Origin: Bacteroidales bacterium
Lineage (GTDB): Bacteria; Bacteroidota; Bacteroidia; Bacteroidales; P3
Length of the DNA: 64,000 bases
Direction: 5' to 3'
Assembly (NCBI GenBank): GCA_017545365.1
Contig: JAFWOP010000033.1
Span: 1 to 64,000, forward strand
Positions 1-8,996 of the stretch are shown here, in pieces. The notes under the pieces are model-generated. The model did no database searches. It worked only from the letters and a program-made list of their open reading frames with translations, and was not told the DNA's origin. A program made the position numbers and the translations under genes. Positions within the stretch are counted from its first letter, which is position 1. Each line of letters starts with the position of its first letter.

Positions 1-1
1 C

Positions 2-346
2 ATTGTGAAGGTGCGCACGGTCTGCGGCGACGACCAGTATAGTGACTATGCAAGCACCAGCTTCACCACCATTTCTGTCGGCATCGACGGAGTGGCCGAG
101 GCCAGCTGCGCCATCTACCCGAACCCGACGAGCAGCGCCACCACCATCAGCGTGAGCGGTGTGAGCGGCAAGGTGAAGATAGCGGTGGTTGACATGAACG
201 GCCGCACCGTTGCCAGCGAGCTGCTGGAATGCAGCAGCGGCTGCACGAAGACGATGGATGTGGAACGTTTGGCCCAGGGTGCGTACTTCGTGCGCATCAC
301 CAGCGAGAACGTCAACATGGTCAAGAAGCTGATTGTGAAATTCTAG
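2..346 (+). CDS. C-terminal part of a T9SS-secreted Fn3 protein (5' end outside window)
   Basis: The reading frame is open from the window edge, so this is the tail of a larger gene; the GTG at position 5 is an internal valine codon, not a start. The visible part is the end of an Fn3 domain (VKVRTVCGDDQYSDYA), a short linker, then a T9SS type A sorting domain starting at YPNPTSS and ending KKLIVKF. Such domains are recognised by the T9SS translocon and removed as cargo is anchored at the surface (family knowledge). The last 110 residues are almost identical, in protein and DNA, to the ends of the next two genes, so the missing part is probably another giant Fn3/jelly-roll adhesin. The stop codon TAG forms part of the first CTAGG of the repeat array that follows. 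Confidence 0.85.
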   Translation: MVKVRTVCGDDQYSDYASTSFTTISVGIDGVAEASCAIYPNPTSSATTISVSGVSGKVKIAVVDMNGRTVASELLECSSGCTKTMDVERLAQGAYFVRITSENVNMVKKLIVKF

Positions 347-416
347 GAGTACTAGGCAGTACTAGGCTTTTCTAGGCAATCCTAGGCAGTCCTAGGCTTT
401 CCTAGGATACTATAGT
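343..416. repeat. 10-bp-phased CTAGG array
   Basis: CTAGG occurs at 343, 352, 362, 372, 382, 392 and 402, with a degenerate ATAGT at 412. From 352 onward the spacing is exactly 10 bp, and the unit reads roughly NCTAGGNNNT. The first copy includes the stop codon of the gene before it. The array runs directly into a GC-rich hairpin. The same arrangement follows the next gene (8701-8794). CTAG is usually a rare tetranucleotide in bacteria, so seven phased copies are unlikely by chance. Function unknown. Confidence 0.85.
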
Positions 417-417
417 C

Positions 418-445
418 AGGCGGGCGGCCCAAGGGCCGCCCGCCT
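418..445 (+). terminator. GC-rich hairpin, probable terminator
   Basis: AGGCGGGCGGCCC (418-430) and GGGCCGCCCGCCT (433-445) are perfect 13-nt inverted arms separated by AA. The downstream DNA is T-rich (TTATTATTGCC) without a clean T-run. An identical hairpin ends the next gene. Confidence 0.75.
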
Positions 446-516
446 TTATTATTGCCTTTTATTTTAGAAAAAATGATAATTTTGTAGGTGGCAGTTAGAA
501 AATTATCCTTTTTTTG

Positions 517-525
517 TATATTTGC
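517..525 (+). promoter_or_regulatory. Bacteroidota-type -7 box TATATTTGC
   Basis: It matches the Bacteroidota primary-sigma -7 consensus TAnnTTTG and lies in AT-rich DNA about 90 bp before the start codon at 617. The -33 element is weak (a TTAG near 495). The rest of the 270-bp gap holds only the repeat array and the hairpin. Confidence 0.6.
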
Positions 526-616
526 ATAGCAGTTTTGAGAGTTACCCTACTGCTATTACATTGATGGTCTGAACGTTAATTTATATTTCTCTAATATCAA
601 TCAAACAATAAATGTT

Positions 617-3600
617 ATGGATAAACATGTAGTTAAGTTGTTGCTCATTTTGACGATAGTTTTCGTCCCTTGGGCAGCTTGGGCACAGATGTTGGGCGAG
701 TATACCTATTCAACAGGTGTCGACACGACAAAATGGGTTGACATGAGTTCTGCAACCCAGATTATCACGCTGACGAGTAATGGTGACCGAGTTTCGACAG
801 TGCGGAGCATTGGTTTCAGGTTTCCTTTTGGTTCTGCTACTTATTCGCAGTTTTCCGTCAATACGGACGGCAACCTCCGTTTAGGGTCTACAGCGACAGG
901 GACAGGCAGCTATACCACTCCGTTTTCGTCGGCTAACGCCAATGTGAACAATCCAAAGATAAATTTCTTTGGCGCTAACGGCTATGGGACGGTGGGTTCG
1001 CACTATGTCAAGGCTCTGCAAACATTGGATGCCAACAACGATTCGATGCTTGTTGTGGAATTTTGCACGGGCACATATCTCACAGCCACCCGCAGCAACC
1101 TGTATAAGTGGCAGGTGCAGCTGCACCACAATGGAGATATAGAGGTAGTGTACGGTCCGGCTCCGGCTGCCCCTCCCTCGGCATCACGCCAGCCTGGTCT
1201 TTGTGTGAATTCCTCCGACGGCTATTATATTGACGGCAGCCATAGAGAGCACTATTTTACTTCGGGAACAAACCTAGGTATTGCTTCGGGTAACTGGCCA
1301 GATTATGGACGTTATTACAGTTTCGTGGCTCCTATTGTTTCCTGTCCCAGACCTCTCAGTGTGGTAGCGAACAATGTGGGTTCCGACAGTTTCAACATTG
1401 GCTGGAACGATACATCGAGTACCGCCTCGTGGATAGTGCAGCTCCTTTTTGACAATCAAGTAATCTTTGATAGTGTGGTGACGGCCTACCCCGTCTATGT
1501 CACAGGACTTTCTCCTGCCACCTATTATACGGTACAGGTGGCCGGCATCTGCGCGAACGGAGACACCAGTTCATTCGTTGCTACTACAGTGCTGACAGAG
1601 TGTGCTACGCTTACTAGGCTGCCGTATACACAAAATTTTGACCAGGTTGAGGGTACGACCAACACCTCGGTGGCTACGAACAACTTGCCACCCTGTTGGA
1701 TGAACCGCAATACTGGCACAAGTTCGCTCTATAGCGGCTACCCCATTGTGTATAGGAGTGCCTCCTATGCCCATAGCGGTACCAACTCAATGCGTTTCTA
1801 TACCTATTATACTACCCCCACATACGGAGACCAAGTAGCCGTTATGCCCCCGACAGACTCCACGTTGCTGCCGTTGTCAACGTTGCAGCTGTCGTTCTGG
1901 ATGCGTTCCCATACCGCTTCGTATAACTCGCATGTGGTGGTAGGTGTGATGACTAACCCATTTGATTTGAACACTTTTGTGCCTGTTGAGGATGTCTATA
2001 CTAATTATTCTACCGACTACGAACATCACTTGCTGTATTTTGCTAACTATCATGGACCGCATGGTTATATTGCTTTCAAAGCCCCACAGCCAGTCACTGG
2101 ATACAACTACCTTTACATCGACGATATTACCATTGAGTCTTTGCCAAGCTGTCCTCCACCGACGCATGTGGAGACAGCCAATGTAGGGCCGAACAGTGCT
2201 GATGTCAGCTGGAACCTGGTAGGTGGTGCCAGTAGTTGGTTGATATTGTATGTGCCTACGGGCTACCCGATTGACAGCGCGTGGTCGGCGTTGTCGTACG
2301 ATACCACTGCCACACTCAACGATTTGACAGCAAATACGCAATATACGGTTATGATTGTGGCAAACTGTGGGTCGGGAATCAGCGACACTGCCTTTGCTAC
2401 TTTCCGTACTACTTGCGATTACATAACGGAGTTGCCTTTTACTGAAGATTTCGATAGTGCTGCTGGCTCTACCAATACTTTGGTGACTGAAAACAATCTG
2501 CCGCCGTGTTGGATGTACCACAACAGGGGTACCGGCATCACTTCGACAGGCTACCCTATAGTGTATAGCAGTGCTGCCGAAGCCCATAGTGGGGACAACG
2601 CTCTGCGCTTTTACACATATACTACCGAGGGGACATACTCCGACCAGATAGCCATCCTTCCTCCGACAGACCCGCTGATACTGCCGTTGTCGTCATTGCA
2701 ACTGTCGTTCTGGATGCGTTCCACCGCTACTTCATACAATTCCTATGTGCAAGTGGGTGTGATGACCGACCCTGCCGATGCGAGCACTTTCGTACCCGTG
2801 GATACGTTCTACACCAATAGTTCCACCACCTATGCCGAGTATTCGGTGTTGATGGGGCGCTACCGCGGGCCCCACGGCTGCATAGCCATCAAGGCCCCTC
2901 AGCCTACATCGACTTACAATGCCCTGTTGATTGACGATGTGACGGTGGACTATCTGCCCCCATGTCCTTCGGTGAGCGATATCACAGTCACTCATACCAC
3001 CCCCGACTCTATAGGCATCAAATGGTATGCCTTGGGGAGCGAGACCTCATGGCTGGTGAGTGACGGTACCAATGTGTATATTACCACAGACACCCTGTTT
3101 ACATTCGGCGGACTGGCAGCCAACACTCAGTATACCCTGTCAGTGCGAGCCCTCTGTCCAGCCTATGGTGACACTAGTGCGGCAATGAGTACCACGGCAA
3201 CCACCCAATGCAGTTACCTGACCAGTATGCCTTTCACGGAGAACTTCGACAGTCATACGGGGGTTGCGAGCACAAGTAGTGCCGATAACAACCTGCCCGA
3301 ATGCTGGGCGTACATCAACCCCGGTACAAGGGACAACTATAGGGGGTATCCTATCATTTATAGCAACAGTTCCTACGCATACAGCGGAAGCAATAGCTTG
3401 AGGTACTATGCCTATTACAATACTCCCGACTCCAATCACTACGCCATTCTGCCGCATACTGACCCCACGCTGTATCCCATCCATGCCCTTACGCTGAGTT
3501 TCCAAATGAGGGGGCATAGCTCTGAACCTACCTATAAGGCCGAGGCCATAGTGGGTGTGATGACTGACCCGTCCGATGCCCGCACATTTGTTCCCATTGA

Positions 3601-6600
3601 CACGGTCGATGCTAACGGGTCCACCACCTATTCCAGTTATGTTGTACATTTTGACCAATATACTGGCCCCCACGGTTATGTGGCTCTTTTGTTCCGTACA
3701 CCCAGAGGCTCAAGTTACAATTATAATGCCGGATATATCGACAATTTGGTTTTGGATGTGCCGCCCGACTGTGAGTCTGTTGTAGAGGTGACGGCATCGA
3801 ACATCACCCTCAACTCGGCTGACATTTCATGGCTGGACACCAGTGTCAACTATTCGTGGTTTGTGGAGTACGGCACTACGGGCTTTACTCCGGGGATGGG
3901 CACTCTGTTAACCTCTTATGACACTAGTGTGACGATTACAGGACTTATGGTCAATACCCTTTATGACGTGTATGTGACACCCAACTGTTCGGGTGGCATT
4001 GCTGGCTCGACTATGACCACATTCCGCACCGACTGCGGCTTTGTGGACTCGCTGCCTTACTATGAGAGTTTCGAAGGCTATCCCATCGGGAACAGCAGCA
4101 TAGCACCACCGTACTGCGGAGTGCCTTGCTACAAGCGACTTGATAATGCTACACAGTATCACTTCGGTTATATAGGTAATCCCGCCTCATATGCTACTGG
4201 GGCACACACTGGCACAGGGTTCCTCTATTATTATATGCCTACCACACTAGGCACCTATGCCGACTGGATTATCACCGTACTGCCTCCTATCAACACTACA
4301 TTACATCCCCTGAACACGCTGCAGCTGTCGTTCTGGGTGAAGATGAATTCAGCCACCTCCTCAGGCGACATCATCGTGGGTGTGATGACCGACCCAGACG
4401 AGGATTCCACCTTTGTGCCAGTCGACACCGTGACGGTGGTAGGTAATGTGTACGACTTGAAGCTGTCCAACCTTAGCAGCTATGTGGGCACGGGAGCGTA
4501 CATCGCCTTGAAATATACACGTAATACAAGTACTAATACCTATTACTTTGTTGATGACATTCTGGTTGAAACCACCCCAGCATGTCCGCCTGTGACGGAA
4601 ATAGCCTTGGTGTCGAGCGACACCAGCATGCTCTCGGTTACATGGGCAGAGAACGGCGATGCCACCGCATGGACTGTCGAATATGGCATCAGCGGCTTCA
4701 CTGCCGGAACAGGTATTACTGTCACGGCGACCACCCTGCCGTTTATCATCACCGGACTCACCCCCGCCACCGCGTATGACATATATGTGACCCCAGTATG
4801 TGCCACAGGCTCTTCGGCTGCGCGCTCGGCCACTTTCCTCACGGCAGACAGCTACATTGGGCTGCCTTTCGTCTGTGATTTTGAGAATGCAGCACAGAAT
4901 GCCTTGTGGACTTTGGATAATGGCACGAATGCCAACAAGTGGCACATCAGCACTGCCGCCAACAATGGTGGAAGCCACAGCCTGTATGTCTCTAACGACA
5001 ACGGCACAAGTAATGCTTATACTGTCACCAGTAGCACTGTTGACTATGCCTATGTTGACGTGCAGGTCGCCTCACCGGGCGACCACATCATCTCGTTCGA
5101 CTGGAGATGTCAGGGCGAGGGCAATTACGACTTCTTACGTGTGGTTCTTGTCCCTCATTCGGAGACACTCACCGCAGGTACAGCCCTGCCTACGGGACTT
5201 TCCACTGCATCTACCCCTGCGTCATGGATTGCCCTCGACGGGGGCAGCAAGCTCAACCTCCAGTCTACTTGGCAGAGCTATAGCGGCGTGGTTGCCGTTT
5301 CTGCGGCCGGAGTGTACCATCTAGCCTTTGTCTTCCGCTGTGATGGATCGGGTGGCACCACACCTCCTCCAGCGGTCGACAATATCTCGTTTGCTGCTTT
5401 CCCCTGCCCACGTCCTGACAGCATCACACTGTCCAATTTGTCGTCCTCTACAGCCGACCTGGCTTGGAGTGAGATGGGTAGCGCCACGGAATGGCAGTAC
5501 CAGCTTGACTCAGGCAGCATCAACATGGTGTACACCACCGCAGTTGCCCTTACAGGCTTGACGGCCGATACGACATATACCTTCAAGGTGCGTTCGGTCT
5601 GCGGTGGTGGTGACACTAGTTTCTGGCGCATGTATGAATTCAGCACTCCTTGTAACTTTATCACGGTACCGTATGTTCAAGACTTTGAGGGTGAGGCCAT
5701 CAGCAGTTCCTCTACAGGCAGTGTCTTTGCCGGTTGCTGGAACAGGATTAACAACGGCACCAGTTCAGGAGGCTATCCCTATGTGGGTGGCAGCACATAC
5801 AATCACACTGCGGGCGGAGCAAAGGGCCTCTACTGGTACAATTCAACCACGGCAGGCAGCTATGGAGACTATATGTGTGCTGTGCTTCCACCTGTAGACA
5901 CGGCGATTAGCATCAGCTCGTTGCAGCTGTCGTTTTGGGGAAAGTCCTCATCTGCCACTGCTTCACCCCTTCTTCAGGTGGGTGTGATGACCGATCCCAA
6001 CAATCTGGCTACGTTTGTTGGTGTGGACACGTTCAATGTCTCCGGCACCAGTTGGAGGGAGATTCAAGTGCCGCTGTCGACATATGCTGGCAACGGGCGT
6101 TATGTGGCAATCAAGGCCGACCGTGCGGGTAATTCGTGGGGCGTGTATACCGACGACTTCATACTGGACTATGCACCCACCTGTATCGTTCCGCGTAATG
6201 TGGTCGCCATACATGCCACCACCTATAGTCTCACCGTTGACTGGACTGACGTGACTCCCGCTACGGAATGGCAGGTGGAATATGGTCCGCAGGGATTCGT
6301 CCGTGGTTCCTCGGCAGGCACCCTGATGACGGTCTACTCACATCCCATTACCGTCACAGGTCTTGACACCTTGTCCAACTATGACTTTTATATCCGTCCC
6401 GTCTGCACTGTGGGTGATACGGCAGGTTGGAGGAACGAGCCCTCCGCCACACTGAACACAGCCATATGCGACAATGCTGAGGACTTTACCATTGGTTCGC
6501 CCAGTTCGGGTGGTGTCACCTATTTTGCCCCAGTCAACAACTATTATAAGTATACCTTCTCTGAGGTCATCATCGAAAGCTCAGAGATTGGCGGAACGAT

Positions 6601-8680
6601 GAATATCGAGTATATCGGGTATTATTATGACTATGGGACTGCCATGACTGATAAGACCAACTGCACCATCTACTTCCAACCCACCACGAAGAGTACGTTC
6701 AGCAGCTCGTCCGATGTGGAGGCACTGGATACTACGTCTGCCGTCATGGTCTATACCGGCCCGCTCAACTGTTCGAGAGGCTGGAACTATTTCCCCCTTG
6801 ACACTGTCTACTATTTCGATGCCAGTACCAACCTAATGGTTATCGTTGATGACAACAGTGGCGACTATAATAGCACGTCCTACGTGTTCCGATCAGAGCC
6901 TTGCTCAGGAAACAAGGTGCTCTATTATTATTCTGACTCTCAAAATCCCGACCCGTTCATCATCTCATCGGCTTATACGGGCACCAAGGCTGTCAACTCT
7001 TGGCGTCCAGTCATGCAGCTGCTCTCATGCTCGGCGCCCTACTGCCCCCGTCCTGTTATCGCCTCTCTGTCGCAAACCCATGAATCCGTCACTGTTTCCT
7101 GGACAGGTGACAGCAACAACTATGAAGTGAACATCAAAGAGAGTGCTGCCATCGACTGGTCAGCTACAGATATTGCTGTTACGGGTCATACTTACACCTT
7201 CACCGGTCTACAGCCTTCTACGAGTTATTCGGTACGTGTGCGTCAGGACTGCAATGGCATAGGCTATAGTGAGTGGGTTGTGGATACCGTTATTACCGAC
7301 ATGCTGCCCTGTCTGCCTCCTGACAGCCTGACAACCTTTGGCATCACCAATGCCACTGCTACGTTCGACTGGGTGCCTTTCGGCCTTGAGACCCTGTGGG
7401 ATGTCCACGTATGGAACACTGCCGGTTTCGACACCATCTACACCGTAAGCACCCATCCGGTAATACTGGGTGGTTATATCCCAGGCGTGACATATAATGC
7501 CTCGGTGCGTCCGTTATGCGGTGACGCTAACAATATCATAGGCGGCTGGAGCGACACATTGTCCTTCACCACCGCCACCTGTCCTGACGTTATGAATTTG
7601 ACGGCAGGAGAAATCGGTGTCAATTCTCTAACTCTGACGTGGAGTGCCGACCCGGCAGCTGTGAGCTGGGTGGTCGAGTACGGTTACACAGGCTTCGAGC
7701 ATGGCTCGGGTATACAGGCCGTGGTCACCATGTCGAGTTATGTTGTGACAGGTTTACAGGAAGAGACGAGTTATGATTTTTATGTCCGCACGATGTGCGA
7801 TACCGGCTGGTATAGTGAAAATTGGACCTATATCGCAGCCACAACGCTATACGGCGGGGTGGAGTGCGATGAGCCCACAGGCGTGAACGCGGTGGTTGCC
7901 GGCAACGCAGCCACCGTCAGCTGGACGGCCGGCGCGGGCAATACCAGCTACGAGCTTGAGTACGGTCCCCACGGCTTCGCTCACGGCACAGGCATGACCC
8001 AGACGGCAACAACTGCTCCTGTTACGATAACCAACCTCAACTATGAGACACAGTACGACGTGTATGTGCGCGCCTTCTGCGAGCAGAACGCATCGAGTGC
8101 CTGGAGCATCGTGACGAGCTTCACCACCGAGGCTCAGGGCTCTGAGGACTGCGACCCGGTGACGAACCTGACAGCTACCGAAATCACCGAGAACAGCGCA
8201 GTAGTCAGCTGGACCGCCGGAGCCACCGGCGACGAATGGGAAGTCGTCTTGACCGATGCTGGTGGCACCATGCTGAGCGAGACTCGCACGCACGAGCAGC
8301 GCTACCAGCTGAACGGCCTGACACCCGGCACTTCGTACATCGTAAAGGTGCGCACCGTCTGCGGTGACGACCAGTACAGTGACTATGCCAGCACGAGCTT
8401 CACCACCATCGCCGTCGGCATCGACAGAGTGACCGAGGCCACTTGCACCATCTACCCGAACCCGACCAGCAGCGCGACCACGATAAGCGTGAGCGGTGTG
8501 AGCGGGAAGGTGAAGATAGCAGTGGTTGACATGAACGGCCGCACCGTCGCCAGCGAGCTGCTGGAATGCAGCAGCGACTGCACGAAGACGATGAATGTGG
8601 AACGTTTGGCCCAGGGCGCGTACTTCGTGCGCATCACTGGCGAGAATGTCAACATGGTCAAGAAACTGATTGTAAGATAG
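617..8680 (+). CDS. Giant T9SS-secreted Fn3/jelly-roll surface protein (2687 aa)
   Basis: A predicted surface adhesin-like protein. It has a Sec signal peptide ending AWAQ (about residue 24) and an N-terminal domain (about 25-240) shared with the next gene. About twelve Fn3 modules follow, most opening with Cys-x-x-Pro/Val, the first near residue 241. They alternate with jelly-roll domains resembling cleaved-adhesin/choice-of-anchor domains, which start LPYxxxFD near residues 334, 605, 870, 1145, 1414 and 1681; a divergent module lies near 1950. Jelly rolls share the motif VGVMTDPxD...TFVPVDT. The C-terminal 80 residues, from YPNPTSS, are a T9SS type A sorting domain. Fn3 and jelly-roll modules usually bind protein or carbohydrate, but the ligand here is unknown. 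The ATG at 617 fits the signal peptide and the -7 box. A CTAGG array and hairpin follow the stop. Confidence 0.88.
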   Translation: MDKHVVKLLLILTIVFVPWAAWAQMLGEYTYSTGVDTTKWVDMSSATQIITLTSNGDRVSTVRSIGFRFPFGSATYSQFSVNTDGNLRLGSTATGTGSYTTPFSSANANVNNPKINFFGANGYGTVGSHYVKALQTLDANNDSMLVVEFCTGTYLTATRSNLYKWQVQLHHNGDIEVVYGPAPAAPPSASRQPGLCVNSSDGYYIDGSHREHYFTSGTNLGIASGNWPDYGRYYSFVAPIVSCPRPLSVVANNVGSDSFNIGWNDTSSTASWIVQLLFDNQVIFDSVVTAYPVYVTGLSPATYYTVQVAGICANGDTSSFVATTVLTECATLTRLPYTQNFDQVEGTTNTSVATNNLPPCWMNRNTGTSSLYSGYPIVYRSASYAHSGTNSMRFYTYYTTPTYGDQVAVMPPTDSTLLPLSTLQLSFWMRSHTASYNSHVVVGVMTNPFDLNTFVPVEDVYTNYSTDYEHHLLYFANYHGPHGYIAFKAPQPVTGYNYLYIDDITIESLPSCPPPTHVETANVGPNSADVSWNLVGGASSWLILYVPTGYPIDSAWSALSYDTTATLNDLTANTQYTVMIVANCGSGISDTAFATFRTTCDYITELPFTEDFDSAAGSTNTLVTENNLPPCWMYHNRGTGITSTGYPIVYSSAAEAHSGDNALRFYTYTTEGTYSDQIAILPPTDPLILPLSSLQLSFWMRSTATSYNSYVQVGVMTDPADASTFVPVDTFYTNSSTTYAEYSVLMGRYRGPHGCIAIKAPQPTSTYNALLIDDVTVDYLPPCPSVSDITVTHTTPDSIGIKWYALGSETSWLVSDGTNVYITTDTLFTFGGLAANTQYTLSVRALCPAYGDTSAAMSTTATTQCSYLTSMPFTENFDSHTGVASTSSADNNLPECWAYINPGTRDNYRGYPIIYSNSSYAYSGSNSLRYYAYYNTPDSNHYAILPHTDPTLYPIHALTLSFQMRGHSSEPTYKAEAIVGVMTDPSDARTFVPIDTVDANGSTTYSSYVVHFDQYTGPHGYVALLFRTPRGSSYNYNAGYIDNLVLDVPPDCESVVEVTASNITLNSADISWLDTSVNYSWFVEYGTTGFTPGMGTLLTSYDTSVTITGLMVNTLYDVYVTPNCSGGIAGSTMTTFRTDCGFVDSLPYYESFEGYPIGNSSIAPPYCGVPCYKRLDNATQYHFGYIGNPASYATGAHTGTGFLYYYMPTTLGTYADWIITVLPPINTTLHPLNTLQLSFWVKMNSATSSGDIIVGVMTDPDEDSTFVPVDTVTVVGNVYDLKLSNLSSYVGTGAYIALKYTRNTSTNTYYFVDDILVETTPACPPVTEIALVSSDTSMLSVTWAENGDATAWTVEYGISGFTAGTGITVTATTLPFIITGLTPATAYDIYVTPVCATGSSAARSATFLTADSYIGLPFVCDFENAAQNALWTLDNGTNANKWHISTAANNGGSHSLYVSNDNGTSNAYTVTSSTVDYAYVDVQVASPGDHIISFDWRCQGEGNYDFLRVVLVPHSETLTAGTALPTGLSTASTPASWIALDGGSKLNLQSTWQSYSGVVAVSAAGVYHLAFVFRCDGSGGTTPPPAVDNISFAAFPCPRPDSITLSNLSSSTADLAWSEMGSATEWQYQLDSGSINMVYTTAVALTGLTADTTYTFKVRSVCGGGDTSFWRMYEFSTPCNFITVPYVQDFEGEAISSSSTGSVFAGCWNRINNGTSSGGYPYVGGSTYNHTAGGAKGLYWYNSTTAGSYGDYMCAVLPPVDTAISISSLQLSFWGKSSSATASPLLQVGVMTDPNNLATFVGVDTFNVSGTSWREIQVPLSTYAGNGRYVAIKADRAGNSWGVYTDDFILDYAPTCIVPRNVVAIHATTYSLTVDWTDVTPATEWQVEYGPQGFVRGSSAGTLMTVYSHPITVTGLDTLSNYDFYIRPVCTVGDTAGWRNEPSATLNTAICDNAEDFTIGSPSSGGVTYFAPVNNYYKYTFSEVIIESSEIGGTMNIEYIGYYYDYGTAMTDKTNCTIYFQPTTKSTFSSSSDVEALDTTSAVMVYTGPLNCSRGWNYFPLDTVYYFDASTNLMVIVDDNSGDYNSTSYVFRSEPCSGNKVLYYYSDSQNPDPFIISSAYTGTKAVNSWRPVMQLLSCSAPYCPRPVIASLSQTHESVTVSWTGDSNNYEVNIKESAAIDWSATDIAVTGHTYTFTGLQPSTSYSVRVRQDCNGIGYSEWVVDTVITDMLPCLPPDSLTTFGITNATATFDWVPFGLETLWDVHVWNTAGFDTIYTVSTHPVILGGYIPGVTYNASVRPLCGDANNIIGGWSDTLSFTTATCPDVMNLTAGEIGVNSLTLTWSADPAAVSWVVEYGYTGFEHGSGIQAVVTMSSYVVTGLQEETSYDFYVRTMCDTGWYSENWTYIAATTLYGGVECDEPTGVNAVVAGNAATVSWTAGAGNTSYELEYGPHGFAHGTGMTQTATTAPVTITNLNYETQYDVYVRAFCEQNASSAWSIVTSFTTEAQGSEDCDPVTNLTATEITENSAVVSWTAGATGDEWEVVLTDAGGTMLSETRTHEQRYQLNGLTPGTSYIVKVRTVCGDDQYSDYASTSFTTIAVGIDRVTEATCTIYPNPTSSATTISVSGVSGKVKIAVVDMNGRTVASELLECSSDCTKTMNVERLAQGAYFVRITGENVNMVKKLIVR

Positions 8681-8700
8681 CCTCTCTTTTCAAGGAAATC

Positions 8701-8765
8701 CTAGGATTGCCTAGGGCTTCATAGAATAGCCTAGGATTGCCTAGGCAATACTCGAATAACCTAGT
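8701..8765. repeat. Second 10-bp-phased CTAGG array
   Basis: CTAGG at 8701, 8711, 8731 and 8741, with degenerate members in the same register at 8721 (ATAGA), 8751 (CTCGA) and 8761 (CTAGT). The period is again exactly 10 bp, and the array leads straight into the same hairpin as the array at 343-416. The third paralogous gene, ending at 16733, lacks it. Confidence 0.8.
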
Positions 8766-8766
8766 C

Positions 8767-8794
8767 AGGCGGGCGGCCCAAGGGCCGCCCGCCT
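8767..8794 (+). terminator. GC-rich hairpin identical to the one at 418-445
   Basis: AGGCGGGCGGCCC (8767-8779), AA, GGGCCGCCCGCCT (8782-8794), followed by T-rich DNA. The rest of the 316-bp gap up to 8996 holds the promoter at 8907 and no visible gene. Confidence 0.75.
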
Positions 8795-8906
8795 TCATAT
8801 TTATTTGGGCTATGTGTTAAAGTAAACAAAACCAATGAATTACCCCACACATGATAATAATAATGTTAAATAGCAAGAAATTAATAGTTATATTAGAAAA
8901 AATGTG

Positions 8907-8915
8907 TACTTTTGC
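8907..8915 (+). promoter_or_regulatory. -7 box TACTTTTGC
   Basis: Fits TAnnTTTG in AT-rich DNA about 82 bp upstream of the ATG at 8997. The preceding TTAGAAAA also precedes the promoter at 517, suggesting the two promoters are related by duplication. Confidence 0.6.
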
Positions 8916-8996
8916 ATCATCGAAGTGGAGACAATGTGGGTGTGAGGGGAGCTGTGTTGGGCTTGCGAGGAACGTCACTAAAATGCACCATTATAT

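Noticed and set aside
343..416. CTAGG array considered as a CRISPR array
   Set aside because: Units of 10 bp with 5-bp cores are far too short for CRISPR repeats and spacers, and no cas gene is nearby.
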